Below are positions 1-12,189 of a DNA stretch of 64,000 nt, piece after piece. The notes under the pieces were generated by a model. The model saw only the letters and a program-made list of their open reading frames with translations, was not told the origin of the DNA and ran no database searches. Source of the stretch: Cavia porcellus. Its lineage: Eukaryota; Chordata; Mammalia; Rodentia; Caviidae. Within the stretch, counting starts at the first letter, position 1, and each line of letters starts with the position of its first letter. Location of the stretch: NCBI RefSeq assembly GCF_034190915.1, contig NW_026947629.1, positions 496,001-560,000 on the forward strand, written 5' to 3'. A program made the position numbers and the translations under genes.

Positions 1-1608
1 GTGATGTTTTTCTCACTCCTACTAGTGAATGTAATGTAACACACACCCGTACAATGCGCACCACCCCGTGATGTTTTTCTCACTCCCACTAGTGAATCTA
101 ATGTAACACACACCCATACAATGCGCACCACCCCGTGATGTATTTTTCACTCCCACTAGTGAATCTAATGTAACACACACCCATACAATGCGCACCACCC
201 CGTGATGTTTTTCTCACTCCCACTAGTGAATCTAATGTAACACACACCCATACAATACGCACCACCCCGTGATGTTTTTCTCACTCCCACTAGTGAATGT
301 AATGTAACACACACCCATACAATGCGCACCACCCCGTGATGTTTTTCTCACTCCCACTAGTGAATCCAATGTAACACACACGGATACAATGCGCACCACC
401 CCGTGATGTTTTTCTCACTCCTACTAGTGAATCCAATGTAACACACACCCATACAATGCGCACCACCCCGTGATGTTTTTCTCACTCCTACTAGTGAATC
501 CAATGTAACACACACCCATAAAATGCGCACCACCCCGTGATGTTTTTCTCACTCCTACTAGTGAATCCAATGTAACACACACCCATACAATGCGCACCAC
601 CCCGTGATGTTTTTCTCACTCCTACTAGTGAATCCAATGTAACACACACCCATAAAATGCGCACCACCCCGTGATGTTTTTCTCACTCCTACTAGTGAAT
701 CTAATGTAACACAAACCCATACAATGGGCACCACCACGTGATGTATTTTTCACTCCCACTAGTGAATCTAATGTAACACACACCCATACAATGCGCACCA
801 CCCCGTGATGTTTTTCTCACTCCCACTAGTGAATCTAATGTAACACACACCCATACAATACGCACCACCCCGTGATGTTTTTCTCACTCCCACTAGTGAA
901 TCCAATGTAACACACACCCATACAATGCGCACCACCCCGTGATGTTTTTCTCACTCCTACTAGTGAATCCAATGTAACACACACCCATACAATGCGCACC
1001 ACCCCGTGATGTTTTTCTCACTCCTACTAGTGAATCCAATGTAACACACACCCATAAAATGCGCACCACCCCGTGATGTTTTTCTCACTCCTACTAGTGA
1101 ATCCAATGTAACACACACCCATACAATGCGCACCACCCCGTGATGTTTTTCTCACTCCTACTAGTGAATCCAATGTAACACACACCCATAAAATGCGCAC
1201 CACCCCGTGATGTTTTTCTCACTCCCACTAGTGAATCTAATGTAACACACTCCCATACAATGCGCACCACCCCGTGATGTTTTTCTCACTCCTACTAGTG
1301 AATCCAATGTGACACACACCCATACAATGCGCACCACCCCGTGATGTTTTTCTCACTCCTACTAGTGAATCCAATGTGACACACACCCATACAATGCGCA
1401 CCACCCCGTGATGTTTTTCTCACTCCTACTTGTGAATCCAATGTGACACACACCCATACAATGCGCACCACCCCGTGATGTTTTTCTCACTCCTACTAGT
1501 GAATCTAATGTGACACACACCCATACAATGCGCACCACCCCGTGATGTTTTTCTCACTCCTACTAGTGAATCTAATGTAACACACACCCATACAATGCGC
1601 ACCACCCC

Positions 1609-1674
1609 GTGATGTTTTTGTCACTCCCACTAGTGAATCTAATGTAACACACACCCATACAATGCGCACCACCC
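1609..1674. repeat. Inherited 66-bp monomer, class a (C12-to-G, one C lost at the end)
   Basis: It has C12 changed to G (TTTTTGTCAC) and a terminal C3 in place of C4. The same monomer occurs at 5761, 7703, 12793, 15203, 17479, 21229, 29669, 31945 and 35694, ten copies in all, one per type I HOR unit. One ancestral deletion spread by HOR amplification explains them all. Confidence 0.93.
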
Positions 1675-2009
1675 GTGATGTTTTTCTCACTCCCACTAGT
1701 GAATCTAATGTAACACACACCCATACAATGCGCACCACCCCGTGATGTTTTTCTCACTCCCACTAGTGAATCTAATGTAACACACACCCATACAATGCGC
1801 ACCACCCCGTGATGTTTTTCTCACTCCTACTAGTGAATGTAATGTAACACACACCCATACAATGCGCACCACCCCTTGATGTTTTTCTCACTCCTACTAG
1901 TGAATCTAATGTAACACACACCCATACAATGCGCACCACCCCGTGATGTTTTTCTCACTCCTACTAGTGAATGTAATGTAACACACACCCGTACAATGCG
2001 CACCACCCC

Positions 2010-2075
2010 GTGATGTTCTCTCACTCCTACTAGTGAATGTAATGTAACACACACCCGTACAATGCGCACCACCCC
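2010..2075. repeat. Inherited 66-bp monomer, class b (GTTCTCTCAC)
   Basis: The T-run is shortened and altered, reading GATGTTCTCTCAC. It lies 401 bp after the class a monomer in every unit where both occur: 2010, 8104, 13194, 15604, 17880, 21630, 30070, 32346 and 36095. It is missing only from HOR copy 2, which ends before it. Again a single ancestral change copied with the HOR. Confidence 0.93.
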
Positions 2076-2678
2076 GTGATGTTTTTCTCACTCCTACTAG
2101 TGAATGTAATGTAACACACACCCGTACAATGCGCACCACCCCGTGATGTTTTTCTCACTCCTAATAGTGAATGTAATGTAACACACACCCGTACAGTGCG
2201 CACCACCCCGTGATGTTTTTCTCACTCCTACTAGTGAATGTAATGTAACACACACCCGTACAGTGCGCACCACCCCGTGATGTTTTTGTCACTCCTACTA
2301 GTGAATGTAATGTAACACACACCCGTACAGTGCGCACCACCCCGTGATGTTTTTTTCACTCCTACTAGTGAATGTAATGTAACACACACCCGTACAGTGC
2401 GCACCACCCCGTGATGTTTTTCTCACTCCTACTAGTGAATGTAATGTAACACACACCCATACAATGCGCACCACCCCGTGATGTTTTTCTCACTCCTACT
2501 AGTGAATGTAATGTAACACACACCCGTACAATGCGCACCACCCCGTGATGTTTTTCTCACTCCTAATAGTGAATGTAATGTAACACACACCCGTACAGTG
2601 CGCACCACCCCGTGATGTTTTTCTCACTCCTACTAGTGAATGTAATGTAACACACACCCATACAATGCGCACCACCCC
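2010..2678. repeat. GT/G49/G54 monomer block
   Basis: Ten consecutive monomers carry GT at 31-32. Eight of them have G49 (giving CCCGTAC) and five also have G54, which turns TGCGCA into the 8-bp palindrome GTGCGCAC. Markers inside the block are C22-to-A (TAATAG) at 2143 and 2545, C12-to-G at 2277 and C12-to-T at 2344. The same string recurs at 8104-8772, 13194-13862, 17880-18548, 21630-22298, 32346-33014 and 36095-36763. In the copies at 17,880 and 32,346 the eighth monomer also has G54 and a C46-to-A change. It is missing from the HOR copies that end near 6,161, 15,736 and 30,202, which look truncated. I found it only in type I units. Confidence 0.9.
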
Positions 2679-2946
2679 GTGATGTTTTTCTCACTCCTAC
2701 TAGTGAATCTAATGTAACACACACCCATACAATGCGCACCTCCCCGTGATGTTTTTCTCACTCCTAGTAGTGAATCTAATGTAACACACACCCATACAAT
2801 GCGCACCACACCGTGATGTATTTCTCACTCCTAGTAGTGAATCTAATGTAACACACACCCATACAATGCGCACCACGCCGTGATGTATTTCTCACTCCTA
2901 CTAGTGAATGTAATGTAACACACACCCATACAATGCGCACCACCCC

Positions 2947-4219
2947 TTGATGTTTTTCTCACTCCCACTAGTGAATCCAATGTAACACACACCCATACAA
3001 TGCGCACCACCCCGTGATGTTTTTCTCACTCCTACTAGTGAATCTAATGTAACACACACCCATACAATGCGCACCACCCCGTGATGTTTTTCTCACTCCT
3101 ACTAGTGAATCCAATGTAACACACACCCATAAAATGCGCACCACCCCGTGATGTTTTTCTCACTCCTACTAGTGAATCCAATGTAATACACACCCATACA
3201 ATGCGCACCACCCCGTGATGTTTTTCTCACTCCTACTAGTGAATCCAATGTAACACACACCCATAAAATGCGCACCACACCGTGATGTTTTTCTCACTCC
3301 TACTAGTGAATCTAATGTGACACACACCCATACAATGCGCACCACCCCGTGACGTTTTTCTCACTCCTACTAGTGAATGTAATGTGACACACACCCATAC
3401 AATGCGCACCACCCCGTGATGTTTTTCTCACTCCTACTAGTGAATCTAATGTAACACACACCCATACAATGCGCACCACCCCGTGATGTTTTTCTCACTC
3501 CTACTAGTGAATCTAATGTAACACACACCCATACAATGCGCACCACCCCGTGATGTTTTTCTCACTCCTACTAGTGAATGCAATGTAACACACACCCATA
3601 CAATGCGCACCACCCCGTGATGTTTTTCTCACTCCTACTAGTGAATCTAATGTAACACACAACCATACAATGCGCACCACCCCGTGATGTTTTTCTCACT
3701 CCTACTAGTGAATCTAATGTAACACACACCCATACAATGCGCACCACCCCGTGATGTTTTTCTCACTCCTATTAGTGAATCTAATGTAACACACACCCAT
3801 ACAATGCGCACCACCCCGTGATGTTTTTCTCACTCCCACTAGTGAATCTAATGTAACACACACCCATACAATGCGCACCACACCGTGATGTTTTTCTCAC
3901 TCCCACTAGTGAATCTAATGTAACACACACCCATACAATGCGCACCACCCCGTGATGTTTTTCTCATTCCCACTAGTGAATCTAATGTAACACACACCCA
4001 TACAATGCGCACCACCCCGTGATGTTTTTCTCACTCCCACTAGTGAATCTAATGTAACACACACCCATACAATGCGCACCACCCCGTGATGTTTTTCTCA
4101 CTCCCACTAGTGAATCTAATGTAACACACACCCATACAATGCGCACCACCCCGTGATGTTTTTCTCACTCCCACTAGAGAATCTAATGTAACACACACCC
4201 ATACAATGCGCACCACCCC
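2947..4219. repeat. Nineteen near-consensus monomers between HOR copies
   Basis: This stretch starts with a TTGATG monomer, then a short series with CC31-32 and A52 (3081-3281), a G38 pair (3282 and 3349, the latter with GACG at its start), then twelve mostly CT31-32 monomers to 4219. Private variants include a C40-to-T (3148 monomer), GC at 31-32 (3550 monomer) and ACTAGAGA in place of ACTAGTGA (4153 monomer). From about 3,818 the monomers carry C20 and are nearly uniform. It has no 66-bp monomer and no GT/G49/G54 block, and it separates HOR copy 1 from copy 2. Confidence 0.85.
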
Positions 4220-6161
4220 GTGATGTTTTTCTCACTCCCACTAGTGAATCTAATGTAACACACACCCATACAATGCGCACCACCCCGTGATGTATTTTTC
4301 ACTCCCACTAGTGAATCTAATGTAACACACACCCATACAATGCGCACCACCCCGTGATGTTTTTCTCACTCCCACTAGTGAATCTAATGTAACACACACC
4401 CATACAATACGCACCACCCCGTGATGTTTTTCTCACTCCCACTAGTGAATGTAATGTAACACACACCCATACAATGCGCACCACCCCGTGATGTTTTTCT
4501 CACTCCCACTAGTGAATCCAATGTAACACACACGTATACAATGCGCACCACCCCGTGATGTTTTTCTCACTCCTACTAGTGAATCCAATGTAACACACAC
4601 CCATACAATGCGCACCACCCCGTGATGTTTTTCTCACTCCTACTAGTGAATCCAATGTAACACACACCCATAAAATGCGCACCACCCCGTGATGTTTTTC
4701 TCACTCCTACTAGTGAATCCAATGTAACACACACCCATACAATGCGCACCACCCCGTGATGTTTTTCTCACTCCTACTAGTGAATCCAATGTAACACACA
4801 CCCATAAAATGCGCACCACCCCGTGATGTTTTTCTCACTCCTACTAGTGAATCTAATGTAACACAAACCCATACAATGGGCACCACCACGTGATGTATTT
4901 TTCACTCCCACTAGTGAATCTAATGTAACACACACCCATACAATGCGCACCACCCCGTGATGTTTTTCTCACTCCCACTAGTGAATCTAATGTAACACAC
5001 ACCCATACAATACGCACCACCCCGTGATGTTTTTCTCACTCCCACTAGTGAATCCAATGTAACACACACCCATACAATGCGCACCACCCCGTGATGTTTT
5101 TCTCACTCCTACTAGTGAATCCAATGTAACACACACCCATACAATGCGCACCACCCCGTGATGTTTTTCTCACTCCTACTAGTGAATCCAATGTAACACA
5201 CACCCATAAAATGCGCACCACCCCGTGATGTTTTTCTCACTCCTACTAGTGAATCCAATGTAACACACACCCATACAATGCGCACCACCCCGTGATGTTT
5301 TTCTCACTCCTACTAGTGAATCCAATGTAACACACACCCATAAAATGCGCACCACCCCGTGATGTTTTTCTCACTCCCACTAGTGAATCTAATGTAACAC
5401 ACACCCATACAATGCGCACCACCCCGTGATGTTTTTCTCACTCCTACTAGTGAATCCAATGTGACACACACCCATACAATGCGCACCACCCCGTGATGTT
5501 TTTCTCACTCCTACTAGTGAATCCAATGTGACACACACCCATACAATGCGCACCACCCCGTGATGTTTTTCTCACTCCTACTTGTGAATCCAATGTGACA
5601 CACACCCATACAATGCGCACCACCCCGTGATGTTTTTCTCACTCCTACTAGTGAATCTAATGTGACACACACCCATACAATGCGCACCACCCCGTGATGT
5701 TTTTCTCACTCCTACTAGTGAATCTAATGTAACACACACCCATACAATGCGCACCACCCCGTGATGTTTTTGTCACTCCCACTAGTGAATCTAATGTAAC
5801 ACACACCCATACAATGCGCACCACCCGTGATGTTTTTCTCACTCCCACTAGTGAATCTAATGTAACACACACCCATACAATGCGCACCACCCCGTGATGT
5901 TTTTCTCACTCCCACTAGTGAATCTAATGTAACACACACCCATACAATGCGCACCACCCCGTGATGTTTTTCTCACTCCTACTAGTGAATGTAATGTAAC
6001 ACACACCCATACAATGCGCACCACCCCTTGATGTTTTTCTCACTCCTACTAGTGAATCTAATGTAACACACACCCATACAATGCGCACCACCCCGTGATG
6101 TTTTTCTCACTCCTACTAGTGAATGTAATGTAACACACACCCGTACAATGCGCACCACCCC
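4220..6161. repeat. Type I HOR unit, copy 2 (29 monomers, right-truncated)
   Basis: It matches copy 1 from base 68 at an offset of 4,152 and keeps the 66-bp monomer (5761-5826) and the TTGATG monomer. It then stops before the second 66-bp monomer and the GT block. It is followed directly by copy 3, which restarts the same string 1,942 bp on (29 x 67 minus 1). It differs from copies 1 and 3 at shared markers: CGTATA instead of CGGATA in the monomer after the GT31-32/C20 one, and CACACCC instead of CACTCCC near 5,400. It is therefore the odd one of the three. Confidence 0.88.
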
Positions 6162-9040
6162 GTGATGTTTTTCTCACTCCCACTAGTGAATCTAATGTAA
6201 CACACACCCATACAATGCGCACCACCCCGTGATGTATTTTTCACTCCCACTAGTGAATCTAATGTAACACACACCCATACAATGCGCACCACCCCGTGAT
6301 GTTTTTCTCACTCCCACTAGTGAATCTAATGTAACACACACCCATACAATACGCACCACCCCGTGATGTTTTTCTCACTCCCACTAGTGAATGTAATGTA
6401 ACACACACCCATACAATGCGCACCACCCCGTGATGTTTTTCTCACTCCCACTAGTGAATCCAATGTAACACACACGGATACAATGCGCACCACCCCGTGA
6501 TGTTTTTCTCACTCCTACTAGTGAATCCAATGTAACACACACCCATACAATGCGCACCACCCCGTGATGTTTTTCTCACTCCTACTAGTGAATCCAATGT
6601 AACACACACCCATAAAATGCGCACCACCCCGTGATGTTTTTCTCACTCCTACTAGTGAATCCAATGTAACACACACCCATACAATGCGCACCACCCCGTG
6701 ATGTTTTTCTCACTCCTACTAGTGAATCCAATGTAACACACACCCATAAAATGCGCACCACCCCGTGATGTTTTTCTCACTCCTACTAGTGAATCTAATG
6801 TAACACAAACCCATACAATGGGCACCACCACGTGATGTATTTTTCACTCCCACTAGTGAATCTAATGTAACACACACCCATACAATGCGCACCACCCCGT
6901 GATGTTTTTCTCACTCCCACTAGTGAATCTAATGTAACACACACCCATACAATACGCACCACCCCGTGATGTTTTTCTCACTCCCACTAGTGAATCCAAT
7001 GTAACACACACCCATACAATGCGCACCACCCCGTGATGTTTTTCTCACTCCTACTAGTGAATCCAATGTAACACACACCCATACAATGCGCACCACCCCG
7101 TGATGTTTTTCTCACTCCTACTAGTGAATCCAATGTAACACACACCCATAAAATGCGCACCACCCCGTGATGTTTTTCTCACTCCTACTAGTGAATCCAA
7201 TGTAACACACACCCATACAATGCGCACCACCCCGTGATGTTTTTCTCACTCCTACTAGTGAATCCAATGTAACACACACCCATAAAATGCGCACCACCCC
7301 GTGATGTTTTTCTCACTCCCACTAGTGAATCTAATGTAACACACTCCCATACAATGCGCACCACCCCGTGATGTTTTTCTCACTCCTACTAGTGAATCCA
7401 ATGTGACACACACCCATACAATGCGCACCACCCCGTGATGTTTTTCTCACTCCTACTAGTGAATCCAATGTGACACACACCCATACAATGCGCACCACCC
7501 CGTGATGTTTTTCTCACTCCTACTTGTGAATCCAATGTGACACACACCCATACAATGCGCACCACCCCGTGATGTTTTTCTCACTCCTACTAGTGAATCT
7601 AATGTGACACACACCCATACAATGCGCACCACCCCGTGATGTTTTTCTCACTCCTACTAGTGAATCTAATGTAACACACACCCATACAATGCGCACCACC
7701 CCGTGATGTTTTTGTCACTCCCACTAGTGAATCTAATGTAACACACACCCATACAATGCGCACCACCCGTGATGTTTTTCTCACTCCCACTAGTGAATCT
7801 AATGTAACACACACCCATACAATGCGCACCACCCCGTGATGTTTTTCTCACTCCCACTAGTGAATCTAATGTAACACACACCCATACAATGCGCACCACC
7901 CCGTGATGTTTTTCTCACTCCTACTAGTGAATGTAATGTAACACACACCCATACAATGCGCACCACCCCTTGATGTTTTTCTCACTCCTACTAGTGAATC
8001 TAATGTAACACACACCCATACAATGCGCACCACCCCGTGATGTTTTTCTCACTCCTACTAGTGAATGTAATGTAACACACACCCGTACAATGCGCACCAC
8101 CCCGTGATGTTCTCTCACTCCTACTAGTGAATGTAATGTAACACACACCCGTACAATGCGCACCACCCCGTGATGTTTTTCTCACTCCTACTAGTGAATG
8201 TAATGTAACACACACCCGTACAATGCGCACCACCCCGTGATGTTTTTCTCACTCCTAATAGTGAATGTAATGTAACACACACCCGTACAGTGCGCACCAC
8301 CCCGTGATGTTTTTCTCACTCCTACTAGTGAATGTAATGTAACACACACCCGTACAGTGCGCACCACCCCGTGATGTTTTTGTCACTCCTACTAGTGAAT
8401 GTAATGTAACACACACCCGTACAGTGCGCACCACCCCGTGATGTTTTTTTCACTCCTACTAGTGAATGTAATGTAACACACACCCGTACAGTGCGCACCA
8501 CCCCGTGATGTTTTTCTCACTCCTACTAGTGAATGTAATGTAACACACACCCATACAATGCGCACCACCCCGTGATGTTTTTCTCACTCCTACTAGTGAA
8601 TGTAATGTAACACACACCCGTACAATGCGCACCACCCCGTGATGTTTTTCTCACTCCTAATAGTGAATGTAATGTAACACACACCCGTACAGTGCGCACC
8701 ACCCCGTGATGTTTTTCTCACTCCTACTAGTGAATGTAATGTAACACACACCCATACAATGCGCACCACCCCGTGATGTTTTTCTCACTCCTACTAGTGA
8801 ATCTAATGTAACACACACCCATACAATGCGCACCTCCCCGTGATGTTTTTCTCACTCCTAGTAGTGAATCTAATGTAACACACACCCATACAATGCGCAC
8901 CACACCGTGATGTATTTCTCACTCCTAGTAGTGAATCTAATGTAACACACACCCATACAATGCGCACCACGCCGTGATGTATTTCTCACTCCTACTAGTG
9001 AATGTAATGTAACACACACCCATACAATGCGCACCACCCC
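6162..9040. repeat. Type I HOR unit, copy 3 (43 monomers)
   Basis: This is a full-length unit that repeats copy 1 at an offset of 6,094 (91 x 67 minus 3). The match begins one monomer earlier, at 6,095, and runs to about 9,070, where CC at 31-32 in copy 1 becomes CT here. It has both 66-bp monomers (7703-7768 and 8104-8169) and the GT block (8104-8772). It shares the CGGATA and CACTCCC markers with copy 1 and not with its immediate neighbour, copy 2. Confidence 0.9.
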
Positions 9041-9643
9041 TTGATGTTTTTCTCACTCCCACTAGTGAATCTAATGTAACACACACCCATACAATGCGCA
9101 CCACCCCGTGATGTTTTTCTCACTCCCACTAGTGAATCTAATGTAACACACACCCATACAATGCGCACCACCCCGTGATGTTTTTCTCACTCCCACTAGT
9201 GAATCTAATGTAACACACACCCATACAATGCGCACCACCCCGTGATGTTTTTCTCACTCCCACTAGTGAATCTAATGTAACACACACCCATACAATGCGC
9301 ACCACCCCGTGATGTATTTCTCACTCCCACTAGTGAATCTAATGTAACACACACCCATACAATGCGCACCACCCCGTGATGTTTTTCTCACTCCTACTAG
9401 TGAATCTAATGTGACACACAACCATACAATGCGCACCACCCCGTGATGTTTTTCTCACTCCTACTAGTGAATCCAATGTGACACACACCCATACAATGCG
9501 CACCACCCCGTGATGTTTTTCTCAATCCTACTAGTGAATCCAATGTGACACACACCCATACAATGCGCACCACCCCGTGATGTTTTTCTCACTCCTACTA
9601 GTGAATCCAATGTGACACACACCCATACAATGCGCACCACCCC
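8773..9643. repeat. 13-monomer tandem duplication, first copy
   Basis: 871 bp (13 x 67). The string begins with a T63 monomer, then TAGTAG monomers with A65 and G65, a GT31-32 monomer with TATTTC, a TTGATG monomer, C20/CT monomers, a G38 monomer with C46-to-A, and CC/G38 monomers, one with TCAATCC. The first four monomers also belong to the end of HOR copy 3. It is followed directly by a near-identical second copy. Confidence 0.9.
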
Positions 9644-10514
9644 GTGATGTTTTTCTCACTCCTACTAGTGAATCTAATGTAACACACACCCATACAATGC
9701 GCACCTCCCCGTGATGTTTTTCTCACTCCTAGTAGTGAATCTAATGTAACACACACCCATACAATGCGCACCACACCGTGATGTATTTCTCACTCCTAGT
9801 AGTGAATCTAATGTAACACACACCCATACAATGCGCACCACGCCGTGATGTATTTCTCACTCCTACTAGTGAATGTAATGTAACACACACCCATACAATG
9901 CGCACCACCCCTTGATGTTTTTCTCACTCCCACTAGTGAATCTAATGTAACACACACCCATACAATGCGCACCACCCCGTGATGTTTTTCTCACTCCCAC
10001 AAGTGAATCTAATGTAACACACACCCATACAATGCGCACCACCCCGTGATGTTTTTCTCACTCCCACTAGTGAATCTAATGTAACACACACCCATACAAT
10101 GCGCACCACCCCGTGATGTTTTTCTCACTCCCACTAGTGAATCTAATGTAACACACACCCATACAATGCGCACCACCCCGTGATGTATTTCTCACTCCCA
10201 CTAGTGAATCTAATGTAACACACACCCATACAATGCGCACCACCCCGTGATGTTTTTCTCACTCCTACTAGTGAATCTAATGTGACACACAACCATACAA
10301 TGCGCACCACCCCGTGATGTTTTTCTCACTCCTACTAGTGAATCCAATGTGACACACACCCATACAATGCGCACCACCCCGTGATGTTTTTCTCAATCCT
10401 ACTAGTGAATCCAATGTGACACACACCCATACAATGCGCACCACCCCGTGATGTTTTTCTCACTCCTACTAGTGAATCCAATGTGACACACACCCATACA
10501 ATGCGCACCACCCC
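9644..10514. repeat. 13-monomer tandem duplication, second copy
   Basis: It repeats the previous 871 bp. The one difference I found is T to A at about 10,001 (CACAAGTG instead of CACTAGTG), which also destroys the SpeI site in that monomer. The next monomer (10,515) has GT31-32 where the first copy begins with CT, which sets the right boundary. A later relative at 18,549-19,419 is present once only, so the doubling here is local. Confidence 0.9.
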
Positions 10515-12189
10515 GTGATGTTTTTCTCACTCCTACTAGTGAATGTAATGTAACACACACCCATACAATGCGCACCACCCCGTGATGTTTTTCTCACTCC
10601 TACTAGTGAATCTAATGTAACACACACCCATACAATGCGCACCTCCCCGTGATGTTTTTCTCACTCCTACTAGTGAATGTAATGTAACACACACCCATAC
10701 AATGCGCACCACCCCGTGATGTTTTTCTCACTCCTACTAGTGAATCTAATGTAACACACACCCATACAATGCGCACCACCCCGTGATGTTTTTCTCACTC
10801 CTACTAGTGAATCTAATGTAACACACACCCATACAATGCGCACCACCCCGTGATGTTTTTCTCACTCCTACTAGTGAATCTAATGTAACACACACCCATA
10901 CAATGCGCACCACCCCTTGATGTTTTTCTCACTCCTACTAGTGAATCTAATGTAACAGACACCCATACAATGCGCACCACCCCGTGATGTTTTTCTCACT
11001 CCCACTAGTGAATCTAATGTAACACACACCCATACAATGCGCACCACCCCGTGATGTTTTTCTCACTCCCACTAGTGAATCCAATGTAACACACACGTAT
11101 ACAATGCGCACCACCCCGTGATGTTTTTCTCACTCCCACTAGTGAATCCAATGTAACACACACCCATACTATGCGCACCACCCCGTGATGTTGTTCTCAC
11201 TCCTACTAGTGAATCCAATGTAACACACACCCATAAAATGCGCACCACCCCGTGATGTTTTTCTCACTCCTACTAGTGAATCCAATGTAACACACACCCA
11301 TACAATGCGCACCACCCCGTGATGTTTTTCTCACTCCTACTAGTGAATCCAATGTAACACACACCCATAAAATGCGCACCACCCCTTGATGTTTTTCTCA
11401 CTCCTACTAGTGAATCTAATGTAACACAAACCCATACAATGGGCACCACCCCGTGATGTATTTTTCACTCCCACTAGTGAATCTAATGTAACACACACTC
11501 ATACAATGCGCACCACCCCGTGATGTTTTTCTCACTCCCACTAGTGAATCTAATGTAACACACACCCATACTATACGCACCGCCCCGTGATGTTTTTCTC
11601 ACTCCCACTAGTGAATCCAATGTAACACACACCCATACAATGCGCACCACCCCGTGATGTTTTTCTCACTCCTACTAGTGAATCCAATGTGACACACACC
11701 CATACAATGCGCACCTCCCCGTGATGTTTTTCTCACTCCTACTAGTGAATCCAATGTAACACACACCCATAAAATGCGCACCACCCCGTGATGTTTTTCT
11801 CACTCCTACTAGTGAATCCAATGTAACACACACCCATACAAGGCGTACCACCCCGTGATGTTTTTCTCACTCCTACTAGTGAATCCAATGTAACACACAC
11901 CCATAAAATGCGCACCACCCCGTGATGTTTTTCTCACTCCCACTAGTGAATCCAATGTAACACACACCCATACAATGCGCACCACCCCGTGATGTTTTTC
12001 TCACTCCTACTAGTGAATCCAATGTAACACACACCCATAAAATGCGCACCACCCCGTGATGTTTTTCTCACTCCTACTAGTGAATCCAATGTAACACACA
12101 CCCATACAATGCGCACCACCCCGTGATGTTTTTCTCACTCCTACTAGTGAATCCAATGTAACACACACCCATAAAATGCGCACCACCCC
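10515..12189. repeat. 25 monomers related to 19.4-21.1 kb, with private changes
   Basis: It follows the string at 19,420 onward (offset 8,905) up to about 12,000, and the part from about 10,985 also follows 13,864 onward (offset 2,879). Shared markers are CAGACAC, CGTATA, TTGTTCTC, TTGATG plus GGGCA, and GCGTACC. It carries more private substitutions than its relatives, for example CATACTATGCGC near 11,168, CTATACGCACCGCCCC near 11,570 and AAGGCG near 11,840. It ends in an extra A52/CC series before HOR copy 4. Confidence 0.82.

Larger units (their letters stand above)
1..2946. repeat. Type I HOR unit, copy 1 (44 monomers, left edge cut by window)
   Basis: This is the reference copy of the type I higher-order repeat. 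In order it holds: a T8-to-A/C12-to-T monomer (135), a monomer with ATACGC (202), CC31-32 monomers alternating with A52 ones (403-670), a monomer reading ATGGGCA that ends in CCACCAC (671), a second similar series (738-1273), G38 monomers (1274-1541, including CTTGTG at 1408), a 66-bp monomer (1609-1674), a TTGATG-start monomer (1876), a second 66-bp monomer (2010-2075), the GT31-32 block (2010-2678), then monomers with T63, A65 and G65 plus TAGTAG or TATTTC variants (2679-2946). It matches 6,095-9,040 with no difference that I found, although another, more different copy lies between them. Confidence 0.9.

Noticed and set aside
3416..4219. A separate, older homogeneous array between HOR copies
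   Set aside because: The monomers are near consensus and C20/CT-rich, like runs elsewhere (for example 9,041-9,380 and 47,684-47,950). Nothing marks them as a distinct family.
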